This document shows, piece after piece, positions 8,461 through 17,489 of a stretch of DNA of 37,279 nt (its first letter is position 1; every line of letters begins with the position of its first letter). Under the pieces are notes generated by a model. That model was not told the origin of the DNA and did no database searches. It saw only the letters and a list, made by a program, of their open reading frames with translations. Origin of the DNA: an uncultured Sphingomonadaceae bacterium (lineage in GTDB: Bacteria > Pseudomonadota > Alphaproteobacteria > Sphingomonadales > Sphingomonadaceae); the NCBI GenBank assembly GCA_937873035.1, contig CALMVA010000033.1:1-37279 (forward strand), written 5' to 3'. The translations under genes and the position numbers were made by a program.

Positions 8461-10215
8461 ATGGCAGCGCGCTTCCCCTCAAGTCCGTTCGTCCTGTTTG
8501 ACGATGCGCGCGTCGGAGCCACGTCGCCCGCGCGGCTCTATCGGGATCCTGTGGAAATCGTCTCGACCGACGATCCGGCAGAGGTCGCCCGGCTGATTGC
8601 GCATATCGGTGCGGTGCCGGGGCATTGGGCGGGCTTTCTGGGCTATGAGGCCGGGCTGGCGCTTGAGCCGAAGCTGGCCCCGCGCATCCGCCCATCGGGC
8701 CTGCCGCATCTGTGGTTCGCGCGCTTTGAGGGGTATGAGGCGATCCCTGCCGACGCGTTGGCAGACCAGCTTCCAGCACCTGGTGGCGGCTGGCTGGGCA
8801 CGCCGCGCCCGCGCATCGCCCGCGCCGATTATGATGCGGCGCACGCGCGTGTGCAGTCCTTGATTTCAGCGGGGGATATTTATCAGGCCAACCTCACCAT
8901 CCGGGCCGATGTGTCGACGGCGGGACATCCGCTTGCGCTTTATGCCGGGTTGCGCGCGCGGGCACAGGCAGGCTTTGGCGGGGTGATCTGGACCGGGGAT
9001 GACTGGCTGCTTTCCTTGTCGCCCGAATTGTTCTTCGCGCTGCATGACCGCAAGGTCACGACCAAGCCGATGAAGGGCACGGCGACGCGCGGGGCAGATG
9101 CAGCGGAAGACGCCGTCCTCGTCGCGCAGTTGCAGCAAGACCCCAAGCAGCGCGCCGAAAATCTGATGATCGTCGATCTGCTCCGCAACGATCTGTCACG
9201 CGTGGCCGAGGCCGGGTCGGTCCGCGTGCCGCACCTCTTCACGGTTGAAAGCTACCCCACTGTCCACCAGATGATCTCGACCGTCACGGCGCAGATGGAT
9301 GAAGGCAAGGGCGTGGCCGACCTGCTGCGCGCCATCTACCCCTGCGGGTCCATCACCGGCGCACCCAAAATCCGCGCGATGGAAATTATCGACGAGGTAG
9401 AACAGGCCCCGCGCGGCATTTATACCGGCAGTATCGGGCGCATCGATCCCAATGGCGATGCGGCCTTCAACGTTGCAATTCGCACGCTTCACCTACAGTC
9501 TGGCGCGACGACGGCGACATTGGGGCTGGGCGGCGGCATCGTCGCCGACAGCCGGGTGGGGGAAGAATGGGCAGAGTGCCTTGCCAAGGGGCGTTTCGTG
9601 GCTGACCAGCGCAGCTTTGATCTGATCGAGACGATGCGGTTCGATCCCGATCACGGCATCGAGCATCTGGAGCGCCATATCGCCCGGATGCGCGCAAGTG
9701 CGGCGGCGCTCGACTTCGCGTTTGACCGGCACGCGGTGCGCAACGAGCTTCAGGCCGCCACCTTCCGCCTGCGCGATCCCCGGCGCGTGCGGATGCTGCT
9801 GGCGAAGAGCGGGCGCGTGGCCATCGAGATCGCTGAACTTCCGCCCGCGCCGCACGGGCCCGTGCGCGTTGCAATTGTCCCCTTGCCGGTTGAGCCTGAC
9901 GACTTCCGGCTGCGCCACAAGACGACCGACCGGGCGTTTTACGACGAAGCGCGCGTGGCGGCGGGCCGTTTCGAGACCGTCTTTGCAGATCGCGCGGGCT
10001 TCCTGACCGAAGGCAGCTTCACCAATATCTTTGTCGAGCGGGGCGGCACGCTGCTGACGCCGCCTCTTTCGCGCGGGCTGCTTGCCGGCACATTGCGCGG
10101 CGAACTGCTGGACGGCGGCCGCGCTATCGAGGCCGATCTGCGCGCCGAGGATCTTGGCGACGGCTTCTTCATCGGCAATGAATTGCGCGGGTTGCTGGCG
10201 GCCCGGCTCGGTTGA
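8461..10215 (+). CDS. pabB: Aminodeoxychorismate synthase component I fused to 4-amino-4-deoxychorismate lyase
   Basis: Two consecutive steps of p-aminobenzoate synthesis for folate in one chain of 584 residues. The N-terminal PabB domain (to about 400) has the chorismate-binding blocks RAENLMIVDLLRNDLSRV, VESYPTVHQM and CGSITGAPKIRAMEII. K205 in KPMKGT is the lysine that separates PabB from TrpE (which has Ala in PIAGT). The C-terminal class IV aminotransferase domain (PabC) starts at IETMRFDPDHG, with the PLP lysine K487 in RHKTTDR and TEGSFTNIF further on. I chose the ATG at 8461, where the family usually begins with PFVLFDDAR; an open frame runs back to 8341 with starts at TTG 8341 and ATG 8353, but those residues look non-coding. 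No strong ribosome site distinguishes the starts. Confidence 0.93.
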   Translation: MAARFPSSPFVLFDDARVGATSPARLYRDPVEIVSTDDPAEVARLIAHIGAVPGHWAGFLGYEAGLALEPKLAPRIRPSGLPHLWFARFEGYEAIPADALADQLPAPGGGWLGTPRPRIARADYDAAHARVQSLISAGDIYQANLTIRADVSTAGHPLALYAGLRARAQAGFGGVIWTGDDWLLSLSPELFFALHDRKVTTKPMKGTATRGADAAEDAVLVAQLQQDPKQRAENLMIVDLLRNDLSRVAEAGSVRVPHLFTVESYPTVHQMISTVTAQMDEGKGVADLLRAIYPCGSITGAPKIRAMEIIDEVEQAPRGIYTGSIGRIDPNGDAAFNVAIRTLHLQSGATTATLGLGGGIVADSRVGEEWAECLAKGRFVADQRSFDLIETMRFDPDHGIEHLERHIARMRASAAALDFAFDRHAVRNELQAATFRLRDPRRVRMLLAKSGRVAIEIAELPPAPHGPVRVAIVPLPVEPDDFRLRHKTTDRAFYDEARVAAGRFETVFADRAGFLTEGSFTNIFVERGGTLLTPPLSRGLLAGTLRGELLDGGRAIEADLRAEDLGDGFFIGNELRGLLAARLG

Positions 10216-11517
<1,302 letters not shown>

Positions 11518-11526
11518 CTGTTGCAT

Positions 11527-11546
11527 CCGCGCAACGCTTTGCGCGG
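11527..11546 (+). terminator. Hairpin after the aminotransferase gene, weak terminator candidate
   Basis: CCGCGCAA and TTGCGCGG pair perfectly over 8 bases around a 4-base loop, 10 bases after the stop. The following bases (TCATGTGAC) lack a T-run, so it may be an RNA-stabilising hairpin rather than a true terminator. Confidence 0.35.
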
Positions 11547-11611
11547 TCATGTGACATTGCGGTCATTTTTCTGTTGTGCGGCGCAGCATCCAGCGGCAAG
11601 TATTGCGTGTC

Positions 11612-11660
11612 GCCGTGACTGACGCCCCCCGATTCCGGTCGGAGAGAGGCTGAAGACGGC
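11612..11660 (+). promoter_or_regulatory. Possible structured leader upstream of the porin gene
   Basis: Nested pairings are visible: GCCGT 11612-11616 with ACGGC 11656-11660, GCC 11624-11626 with GGC 11648-11650, and CCGA 11629-11632 with TCGG 11639-11642. The stems are short and may be chance in GC-rich DNA. No known riboswitch family was recognised. Confidence 0.2.
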
Positions 11661-11702
11661 AACGCAGGCGGAACGACGCAGTCAACTATCAAGGGGTTTC
11701 CC

Positions 11703-12479
11703 ATGCGCACGTTCCATAGCTCGTTTCCGGGCCTTCGCTCCTTTTTGAGCCTCGCTCTTGCTCTTTGTGCAACGCCTGCCTTTGCGCAGGATGCTGAACC
11801 CAAGGCGATCACCGTCAGCGGTTCGGCCACCATTGTCAGTGACTATCGCTTCCGTGGTATCTCGCAGACCGACAAGGATTTTGCGCTTCAGGGCGGTATG
11901 ACGGTCAGCCATGAATCGGGCGTTTATCTCAGCGTCTGGGGCTCGTCGGTCGATGAGTATATCGCGGCGGGCAGCGATCAGGAAATTGACCTGATTGCGG
12001 GCTTCAAAAAGACCTTTGGCGGCACCACGGTCGATATGGGCGGGCTCTATTATTACTATCCCGGCTCGTCGAAGATCGTGCCGACCAATTCTGACTTTCT
12101 GGAGCTTTACGGCTCGGTCGCGCACACGCTGGGTCCGGTCACGGCAAAGCTCGTGGCCAACTATGCGCCCAAGCAGGCCGCGCTCACGCTGGGGGCTGGC
12201 AAGGAAGACAATTTCTACATGAACCTGGGCCTGTCGGGCAGCATCCCTGATACGGGCGTTGGCCTGAGCGCGGGCATTGGCCGCACCTTCACCAAAAGCT
12301 ATCTTTCGGGCGGCTCCAAATATACCGATTGGTCGGTCGGCGCGACCTATACCACCGGCCCGGTCACATTCGGCCTGACCTATGTCGATACCAGCTATGG
12401 CGCGGGCGCGATTGTCAGCACCACGGGCAAGGACATCGCCAAGGGCGGCGTGTTCGGCTCCATCGGCGTCGCGTTCTGA
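11703..12479 (+). CDS. TorF family putative porin
   Basis: A 258-residue outer-membrane protein. The N-terminus carries a signal peptide (to about residue 29, LCATPAFA-QD). The mature part opens with VSGSATIVSDYRFRGISQTD, the hallmark of the TIGR02001/TorF-like family. It then shows alternating hydrophobic and polar strands typical of a beta-barrel (GGLYYYYPG, WSVGATYTTGPVTFGLTYVD). The chain ends in Phe (IGVAF), as most barrels do for BAM recognition. The solute is unknown. Homologues often sit next to glnK-amtB, suggesting a link to ammonium uptake, but here the neighbours are an aminotransferase and a convergent lipoprotein gene, so that link is not supported locally. Confidence 0.88.
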   Translation: MRTFHSSFPGLRSFLSLALALCATPAFAQDAEPKAITVSGSATIVSDYRFRGISQTDKDFALQGGMTVSHESGVYLSVWGSSVDEYIAAGSDQEIDLIAGFKKTFGGTTVDMGGLYYYYPGSSKIVPTNSDFLELYGSVAHTLGPVTAKLVANYAPKQAALTLGAGKEDNFYMNLGLSGSIPDTGVGLSAGIGRTFTKSYLSGGSKYTDWSVGATYTTGPVTFGLTYVDTSYGAGAIVSTTGKDIAKGGVFGSIGVAF

Positions 12480-12538
12480 AACTGATCCGGGGCCGGGTTC
12501 GCCCGGCCTCATATGTGGTCGCGCAACTCCACTTTCAT

Positions 12539-12607
12539 CGTCACCCCAGCGAAGGCTGGGGTCTCAAGCTCAGGGGGCAAGAGATGCCAGCCTGCGCTGG
12601 CATGACA
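12539..12607. repeat. Dispersed palindromic repeat, copy 2 (between porin and lipoprotein genes)
   Basis: Same two-arm architecture as the copy at 6283: left arm CGTCACCCCAGCGAAGGCTG, right arm ..CCTGCGCTGGCATGACA. Left and right arms carry different centre variants (GAAGG against CCTGC), so this copy looks like a hybrid of the other two. It lies between two convergent genes. Confidence 0.85.
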
Positions 12608-12627
12608 GGATTTGGAGGGCGAAACTG

Positions 12628-12665
12628 AAAAGGGCGGGTGCTGCGATTGGCAGCCCCGCCCTTTT
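12628..12665. terminator. Bidirectional intrinsic terminator between convergent genes
   Basis: AAAAGGGCGGGTGCTGC, a GATT loop, then GGCAGCCCCGCCCTTTTT form a long stem with A-run before and T-run after. It can stop transcription of both the porin gene (plus) and the ribF-ileS-lspA block (minus). Confidence 0.85.
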
Positions 12666-12685
12666 TCATGAGACCGTAAAACGGC

Positions 12686-13093
12686 TTATTGCGGCGTCGA
12701 GGTGCGCGCGCTCTGGCCGTCACCTTCAGGTGCTGCGATAATGTCGCGCGTGGTCGCACCCTTGTCGACCACGTCGGTCTTGGGGTCGCCCACATTAGAG
12801 CGGATGCCGGGCTGTGCACGGGCGCCGCCTGCGGCCGAGAGCGTGTTGGTTTCAGCGCCCGATCGCGCGGAAGGGCCGCCGAACATGGCTTGCAGCGCCT
12901 GTGTGGAGCTGTCTGCCGATTGTGCCTGCGGGCTGCCGGCCGCTGGCGGCACGAGCGCGAAATCGGGCGGAACGACCAGCGGCGCCAAGCGCGTCACCTG
13001 GAACTCGTCGGGCGACTTGCGGTTGAAAAGCCCGCCCGACGCACAGCCCGAAAGCAGCGCGCCGACTGCCACAACACCCAGAACCTTACGCAT
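12686..13093 (-). CDS. Small lipoprotein (DUF3035-like)
   Basis: A 135-residue predicted lipoprotein. The N-terminus MRKVLGVVAVGALLSGC contains a lipobox (LLSGC) for lipidation by Lgt and cleavage by LspA, whose gene lies immediately upstream. The mature part is low in hydrophobic residues, with a conserved-looking block SPDEFQVTRLAPLVVPPDFALVPP typical of DUF3035 proteins that accompany lspA in alphaproteobacteria; the rest is disordered-looking. The start at 13093 was chosen over a longer frame to 13183 because GGAG lies upstream and the signal peptide begins there. It overlaps the end of lspA by 8 bases. The function is unknown. Confidence 0.85.
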   Translation of the reverse strand: MRKVLGVVAVGALLSGCASGGLFNRKSPDEFQVTRLAPLVVPPDFALVPPAAGSPQAQSADSSTQALQAMFGGPSARSGAETNTLSAAGGARAQPGIRSNVGDPKTDVVDKGATTRDIIAAPEGDGQSARTSTPQ

Positions 13094-13595
13094 TATCTGT
13101 CTCCGTTTCTGCCTTGGCATCGCGCGTAAAGAAGGCGCGGGCCAGAAGCACCAATACCCCGATGGTAATCGCCGCATCGGCAAGATTGAAGACCAAAAAG
13201 GGCCTGAATCCGCCGATGTGAAAATCTATGAAGTCGACCACATAGCCAAAGCGCACGCGATCGACGATATTGCCAAGCGCGCCACCCAGAATAAGGCCCA
13301 GCCCGGCCACGTCGGCGCGGTTCTTTTCACGCCACGCCCAGATGGCGACCGTCACCGCAATCAGCCCGGTTACGCCCACCAGCACCCAGCGCTCGGTGTC
13401 GGCGCCTGCCTTGAACATCCCCAGTGCCACGCCATAATTTTCAACCCATGTCAGGTTGAGCACAGGCAGCAGATAGATCTGGTGGGCCTGCTGGAGCGCC
13501 AGCGGGCCGATCATTGCCGCCTTCACCGCCTGATCGGCGAGGAACAGGAGCAGCGCCAGACCATAGCCCAGCCGCCGCGACGAAGCCTCAGCCAT
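13086..13595 (-). CDS. lspA: Lipoprotein signal peptidase II
   Basis: An inner-membrane aspartyl protease that cuts the signal peptide of diacylglyceryl-prolipoproteins. The 169 residues contain four hydrophobic segments (about 10-28, 72-88, 97-110, 132-153). The conserved family blocks are WVENYGVALGMF, GNIVDRVRFGYVVDFIDFH and FNLADAAI. By comparison with the Pseudomonas enzyme, the catalytic pair is D121 (VVDFI) and D140 (NLADAA). It overlaps ileS upstream and the lipoprotein gene downstream by 8 bases each, so translation is probably coupled. The ileS-lspA order is widely conserved in proteobacteria. Confidence 0.96.
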   Translation of the reverse strand: MAEASSRRLGYGLALLLFLADQAVKAAMIGPLALQQAHQIYLLPVLNLTWVENYGVALGMFKAGADTERWVLVGVTGLIAVTVAIWAWREKNRADVAGLGLILGGALGNIVDRVRFGYVVDFIDFHIGGFRPFLVFNLADAAITIGVLVLLARAFFTRDAKAETETDNA

Positions 13596-16500
13596 TCACA
13601 ACCTCGTCACACCGCCCGCAAAGATCGCCATCTTCGGAAACCTCCGGCAGATGCCGCCAGCAGCGACCGCATTTGTGGTGGGTGGTCTTTGTCACCGCGA
13701 TGTCGTGTGAATTGAAATCAACTGCGATTTGCCCGCAGATGAAAATTTCGGGATCTTCCGCAATATTGTCCCATTGGTGGTCCGGCATTTCGGAATCAGG
13801 AATCGTCACAACAGCTTCAAGGCTCGACCCAAGAGTTTTGTCGCGCCGCAACGGCTCAATGGCCTCTGTTACCTTGCGACGCAGTGAACGAATTTCGTTC
13901 CACTTCTCCACCAGCTCGTCACCCCAGCGAAGGCTGGGGTCTGCGTCGGCGGGGAGATGCCAGCCTTCGCTGGCATGACGCGTGAGGGGAAGCTCCGGCC
14001 ATTCAAGGAAATGGACCGAGTTGTTCGCGTCCGGGTAGCGCGTCTGCCACACTTCTTCCGCCGTGAAGACGATGACCGGCGCGGCCCAGCGGATCATCGC
14101 GTGGAACAGCGTGTCGAGCACGGTGCGATAGGCTTTCCGCTTTTCCGTTCCGAGCGGCAGGGCAGACCCGACATCGCAATAAAGGCTGTCCTTGCGGATG
14201 TCGAAGAAGAAAGCCGAGAGATCGTTATTGGCGAAATCGCACAGCACGCGGACATAGGTGTTGAAGTCGTAATCATCGACCGCCTGCCGCAGCTGCGCGT
14301 CAATCTGTGCGAGCAGGTGGAGCACATAGCGTTCCAGCTCCGGCATTGCGTTGGTGTCGGTCACGCGCTCTTCGTCGGTAAACCCATCCAGGGCCCCCAG
14401 CAGGTAGCGGAAGGTATTGCGCAGCTTGCGATACTGGTCCGACACGCCTTTGAGGATTTCATCGCCGATGCGGTGGTCTTCGGTGAAGTCGACCGACAGC
14501 GCCCAAAGGCGGATGATGTCCGCGCCATAGCTTTCCATCACCTTCAGCGGGTCGATGGTGTTGCCAAGGCTCTTGGACATTTTCATGCCCTTCTGGTCCA
14601 TCGTGAAGCCATGCGTCAGCACGGTCTTATAGGGCGCACGGCCGCGCGTGCCGCAGCTTTCGAGCAGGCTCGACTGGAACCAGCCGCGATGCTGGTCTGA
14701 CCCTTCAAGATACATATCGGCAATCGGGCCGACATAGCCTGCCGGGCGCATCAGATCAGGCCATTTGCCCGATTCGAGCACAAAGGCGTGCGTTGAGCCG
14801 CTGTCGAACCACACGTCGAGAATGTCGGTCACGCGCTCATAATCTTCGAGCTTATAGGCATCGCCCAGATAGGCTTGCGCGCGCGCATCGGACCAGGCAT
14901 CGACGCCCAGTTCCTTCACGCCCGCCACGATGCGGGCGTTGACCGCCGGATCGTTGAGATACTGCCCGGTCTTGCGATCGACAAAGAGCGTGATCGGCAC
15001 GCCCCATGCGCGCTGGCGGGAGAGCACCCAGTCCGGGCGGCCTTCCACCATCGATCCGATGCGGTTGCGGCCCTTTTCGGGCACGAAACGCGTGGCGGCG
15101 ATGGCGCGCATCGCGGTCTGGCGCAGCGTTTCGCCATCACCCTGCCGCGCGCGGATTTCTGCCTCATCGGCGCAGCGCGGCGCGTCACGATCAATCACCT
15201 TGTCCATCGGCACAAACCATTGCGGCGTGCAGCGGAAGATGACCTTGGCCTTGGAGCGCCATGAATGCGGGTAGCTGTGCTTGTAATCGGCAGAGGCTGC
15301 GAGCAGCGCGCCGGTTTCACGCAGTGCCTCGCAAATCGGGCCATCCGGCGCGTTGAACTTGGGGTTGATGACCGAGCCTTGCCCGCCGAGCCACGCCCAA
15401 TCCTCACGATATTTGCCATCGCCGGTGACTGCGAACACGGGGTCGATGCCATTTGCCTTGCACAGGTCAAAGTCATCCTCGCCATGGTCGGGCGCCATAT
15501 GGACAAGGCCGGTGCCGCTCTCGGTCGTGACGAAATCACCGCTGAGCAACGGGCGCGGCTTGGCAAAGAAGCCGCCAAGCGCGTGCATCGGGTGACGGGC
15601 GAGGGTGCCTGCGAGGTCGGCGCCTTTGATTGTGTGCAACACTTCAAGCGAGAATTTTGGCTTACCAACCTCAAATGCAGAGAAGTCCAAGCCAGCAAGA
15701 CCCGAATTCAAGCGCGCTGCAAATTCGTCCAAAAGCGCTGAGGCCACCAAGAAGCGCGGTCCTTCGCGGAGCCATGGAAGGGCAGTCGCAGCCACAGCCA
15801 TTGCCTTTCCGGCTGGCCCATCAAGCTCTCGGCCATCGTCCTCTGAAGCAAACCAGCAATCAACCAGCACATACTCAACCTCCGGCCCATAGGCCAAAGC
15901 CTGATTGACCGGGATCGTCCAGGGCGTCGTCGTCCAGATGACGGCGTGCGCGCCGACCAGTTCGGGGATGGGCGATTCGGTGATTTCGAAGGCAACATCG
16001 ATCTGCGTCGAGACGATGTCTTCATATTCGACTTCGGCTTCGGCGAGCGCGGTCTTTTCAACCGGACTCCACATCACCGGCTTGGCGCCGCGATAAAGCT
16101 GGCCGCTTTCGGCAAACTTCAACAACTCGGCGACGATGGTCGCTTCGGCGTCGAAATGCATGGTGAGATAGGGATTGTCCCAATCGCCATTGACGCCAAG
16201 GCGCTTGAGCTGCTCGCGCTGGCGGTTGACCCAGTTTTGCGCATAAGCGCGACATTCGGCGCGGAATTCCTCAACGGGAACTTCGTCCTTGTTGCGCTTC
16301 TTCTTGCGGTATTCTTCCTCGACCTTCCACTCGATGGGCAGGCCGTGGCAATCCCAGCCGGGCACATAGGGCGCATCCAAGCCCCGCAGGTTCTGCGTGC
16401 GGACGACCATGTCTTTCAGGATATGGTTGAGCGCATGGCCGATATGCATATCGCCGTTCGCATAAGGCGGGCCATCATGCAGGATGAACTTTTCGCGGCC

Positions 16501-16647
16501 CGCACGGGCATCGCGCATCCGCCGGTAAATATCCATTTCCTGCCAGCGCGCGAGAATGCCCGGCTCCTTTTGCGGCAGCCCGGCTTTCATGGGGAAATCG
16601 GTCTTCGGCAGGAAGACGGTGTCTTTGTAATCGCGCGCGTCAGTCAT
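13588..16647 (-). CDS. ileS: Isoleucyl-tRNA synthetase carrying an in-frame palindromic repeat
   Basis: Charges tRNA-Ile with isoleucine in the cytoplasm and edits valine. The 1019 residues are longer than the E. coli enzyme (about 940). Class I signatures are intact: H68-I-G-H71 and K689-M-S-K-S693. The CP1 editing domain spans roughly 200-430 (WTTTPWTIPVNQALAYGP, GTGLVHMAPDHGEDDF). A C-terminal zinc ribbon uses C993, C996, C1010 and C1013. Residues 890-910 are encoded by a copy of the dispersed palindromic repeat (13917-13980) and read RHASEGW..PSLRWGD. They fall between LEWPELPLT and ELVEKWNEIRS, a linker after the anticodon-binding region. The frame stays open, so the enzyme is presumably functional. 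Low-GC patches occur near 15661-15720 and 13681-13740. The gene lies 41 bases after the GDPD-like gene. Confidence 0.97.
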   Translation of the reverse strand: MTDARDYKDTVFLPKTDFPMKAGLPQKEPGILARWQEMDIYRRMRDARAGREKFILHDGPPYANGDMHIGHALNHILKDMVVRTQNLRGLDAPYVPGWDCHGLPIEWKVEEEYRKKKRNKDEVPVEEFRAECRAYAQNWVNRQREQLKRLGVNGDWDNPYLTMHFDAEATIVAELLKFAESGQLYRGAKPVMWSPVEKTALAEAEVEYEDIVSTQIDVAFEITESPIPELVGAHAVIWTTTPWTIPVNQALAYGPEVEYVLVDCWFASEDDGRELDGPAGKAMAVAATALPWLREGPRFLVASALLDEFAARLNSGLAGLDFSAFEVGKPKFSLEVLHTIKGADLAGTLARHPMHALGGFFAKPRPLLSGDFVTTESGTGLVHMAPDHGEDDFDLCKANGIDPVFAVTGDGKYREDWAWLGGQGSVINPKFNAPDGPICEALRETGALLAASADYKHSYPHSWRSKAKVIFRCTPQWFVPMDKVIDRDAPRCADEAEIRARQGDGETLRQTAMRAIAATRFVPEKGRNRIGSMVEGRPDWVLSRQRAWGVPITLFVDRKTGQYLNDPAVNARIVAGVKELGVDAWSDARAQAYLGDAYKLEDYERVTDILDVWFDSGSTHAFVLESGKWPDLMRPAGYVGPIADMYLEGSDQHRGWFQSSLLESCGTRGRAPYKTVLTHGFTMDQKGMKMSKSLGNTIDPLKVMESYGADIIRLWALSVDFTEDHRIGDEILKGVSDQYRKLRNTFRYLLGALDGFTDEERVTDTNAMPELERYVLHLLAQIDAQLRQAVDDYDFNTYVRVLCDFANNDLSAFFFDIRKDSLYCDVGSALPLGTEKRKAYRTVLDTLFHAMIRWAAPVIVFTAEEVWQTRYPDANNSVHFLEWPELPLTRHASEGWHLPADADPSLRWGDELVEKWNEIRSLRRKVTEAIEPLRRDKTLGSSLEAVVTIPDSEMPDHQWDNIAEDPEIFICGQIAVDFNSHDIAVTKTTHHKCGRCWRHLPEVSEDGDLCGRCDEVVNG
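13917..13980. repeat. Dispersed palindromic repeat, copy 3, inside the ileS reading frame
   Basis: 64 bases with the same arms as the copies at 6283 and 12539: CGTCACCCCAGCGAAGGCTG on the left and CAGCCTTCGCTGGCATGACG on the right. The arms match each other over 26 bases with four mismatches. On the minus strand it starts exactly at codon 890 of ileS and ends with the first base of codon 911, contributing no stop in the frame used. Confidence 0.9.
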
Positions 16648-16688
16648 GGGGCCGAGGCCTTAAGGCAAGCGCGGGCCAGACTCCAGCC

Positions 16689-17489
16689 CTATTGCCGGAG
16701 CGCCGGGCCGATGGCGGCGATATTCTCCACCCAGAGCGCACCCTTGAAGGCGCGTGGCACCTGCGGGATCTGCTCGGCAACGGTTACGCCTTCTCCGCTT
16801 TGGGCCGGGCCGGTCAGGATGGTGCGCGTGCCCGCCTGCTCCATGCGCGAGAGGAAGCGGTTGGGCCAGCCCCACACCATCCATTGCTTGTCGATGGGAA
16901 TGGCAATTGTGCGGCTGCGACATTCTGGCGGCACCACGCCCATCCAGCCCCGCCATACATAAGCGTCAAAACGGGTTTCGGCGGCGGCCATATCGACCGT
17001 CCATGCAGAAGGTGCCGCCGCCCGTGCGCGCGCCGCTACGTCTGCACTTGCAAGAATGGCGTATCGGCGGTCCATCTGGCGGTCGGCTGCGTCAAAGGCA
17101 TTGAGCAGAGCATCGAGTGCGCGATCATCCCCGCCCACGTCGAACACAAATCGACGTGCGGGATATTGGCGGATCAGTTCAGGAATTGAAGGCGCGGCAT
17201 TGGCATTTTCAATGCAGCCGGAAAGATTGGGGGTGGCGATGCGAAAATCATTGCCCGCGCGGCGCACGGTGACCAGCACCAGATCCGCACGGTCGGCAAA
17301 GCTTTTATCGATCGCGCTGAACACAGTTGCGCGGGTGCATTGCGCGCCTTGCGCAAGTATCCGGCTGTTGCCCGCGGCGACAAGCGTCAATTGCCCCGGT
17401 GTTGCAGTCGCAATCCACGAGGCATTCATCATAGATAATGCTATAATGCCAAGCGCAAGCGCCCAGCGTATCAGTCCCCAGATGGGCAT
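16689..17489 (-). CDS. Exported protein, possibly a degenerate glycerophosphodiester phosphodiesterase-like barrel
   Basis: A 266-residue protein with an N-terminal hydrophobic segment (about residues 5-23) that could be a signal peptide or anchor. Its layout recalls GDPD/PI-PLC-like TIM barrels: RRFVFDVGGDD, a helix-rich middle, WGWPNRFLSRMEQAGTRTIL and a final FKGALWVENIAAIGPALR strand-helix. However, the His-Arg-Gly and Glu/Asp metal motifs of true GDPDs are not visible, so activity is doubtful. It starts at 17489, overlapping the ribF stop by 19 bases, with GGGG two bases before the ATG; coupling with ribF is likely. Similar genes seem to occur between ribF and ileS in sphingomonads, but this is recollection, not evidence from the window. 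Confidence 0.6.
   Translation of the reverse strand: MPIWGLIRWALALGIIALSMMNASWIATATPGQLTLVAAGNSRILAQGAQCTRATVFSAIDKSFADRADLVLVTVRRAGNDFRIATPNLSGCIENANAAPSIPELIRQYPARRFVFDVGGDDRALDALLNAFDAADRQMDRRYAILASADVAARARAAAPSAWTVDMAAAETRFDAYVWRGWMGVVPPECRSRTIAIPIDKQWMVWGWPNRFLSRMEQAGTRTILTGPAQSGEGVTVAEQIPQVPRAFKGALWVENIAAIGPALRQ

Noticed and set aside
11581..11615. Sigma-54 promoter before the porin gene (CGGCAAGTATTGC)
   Set aside because: The GG to GC distance is 8 bases rather than 10.
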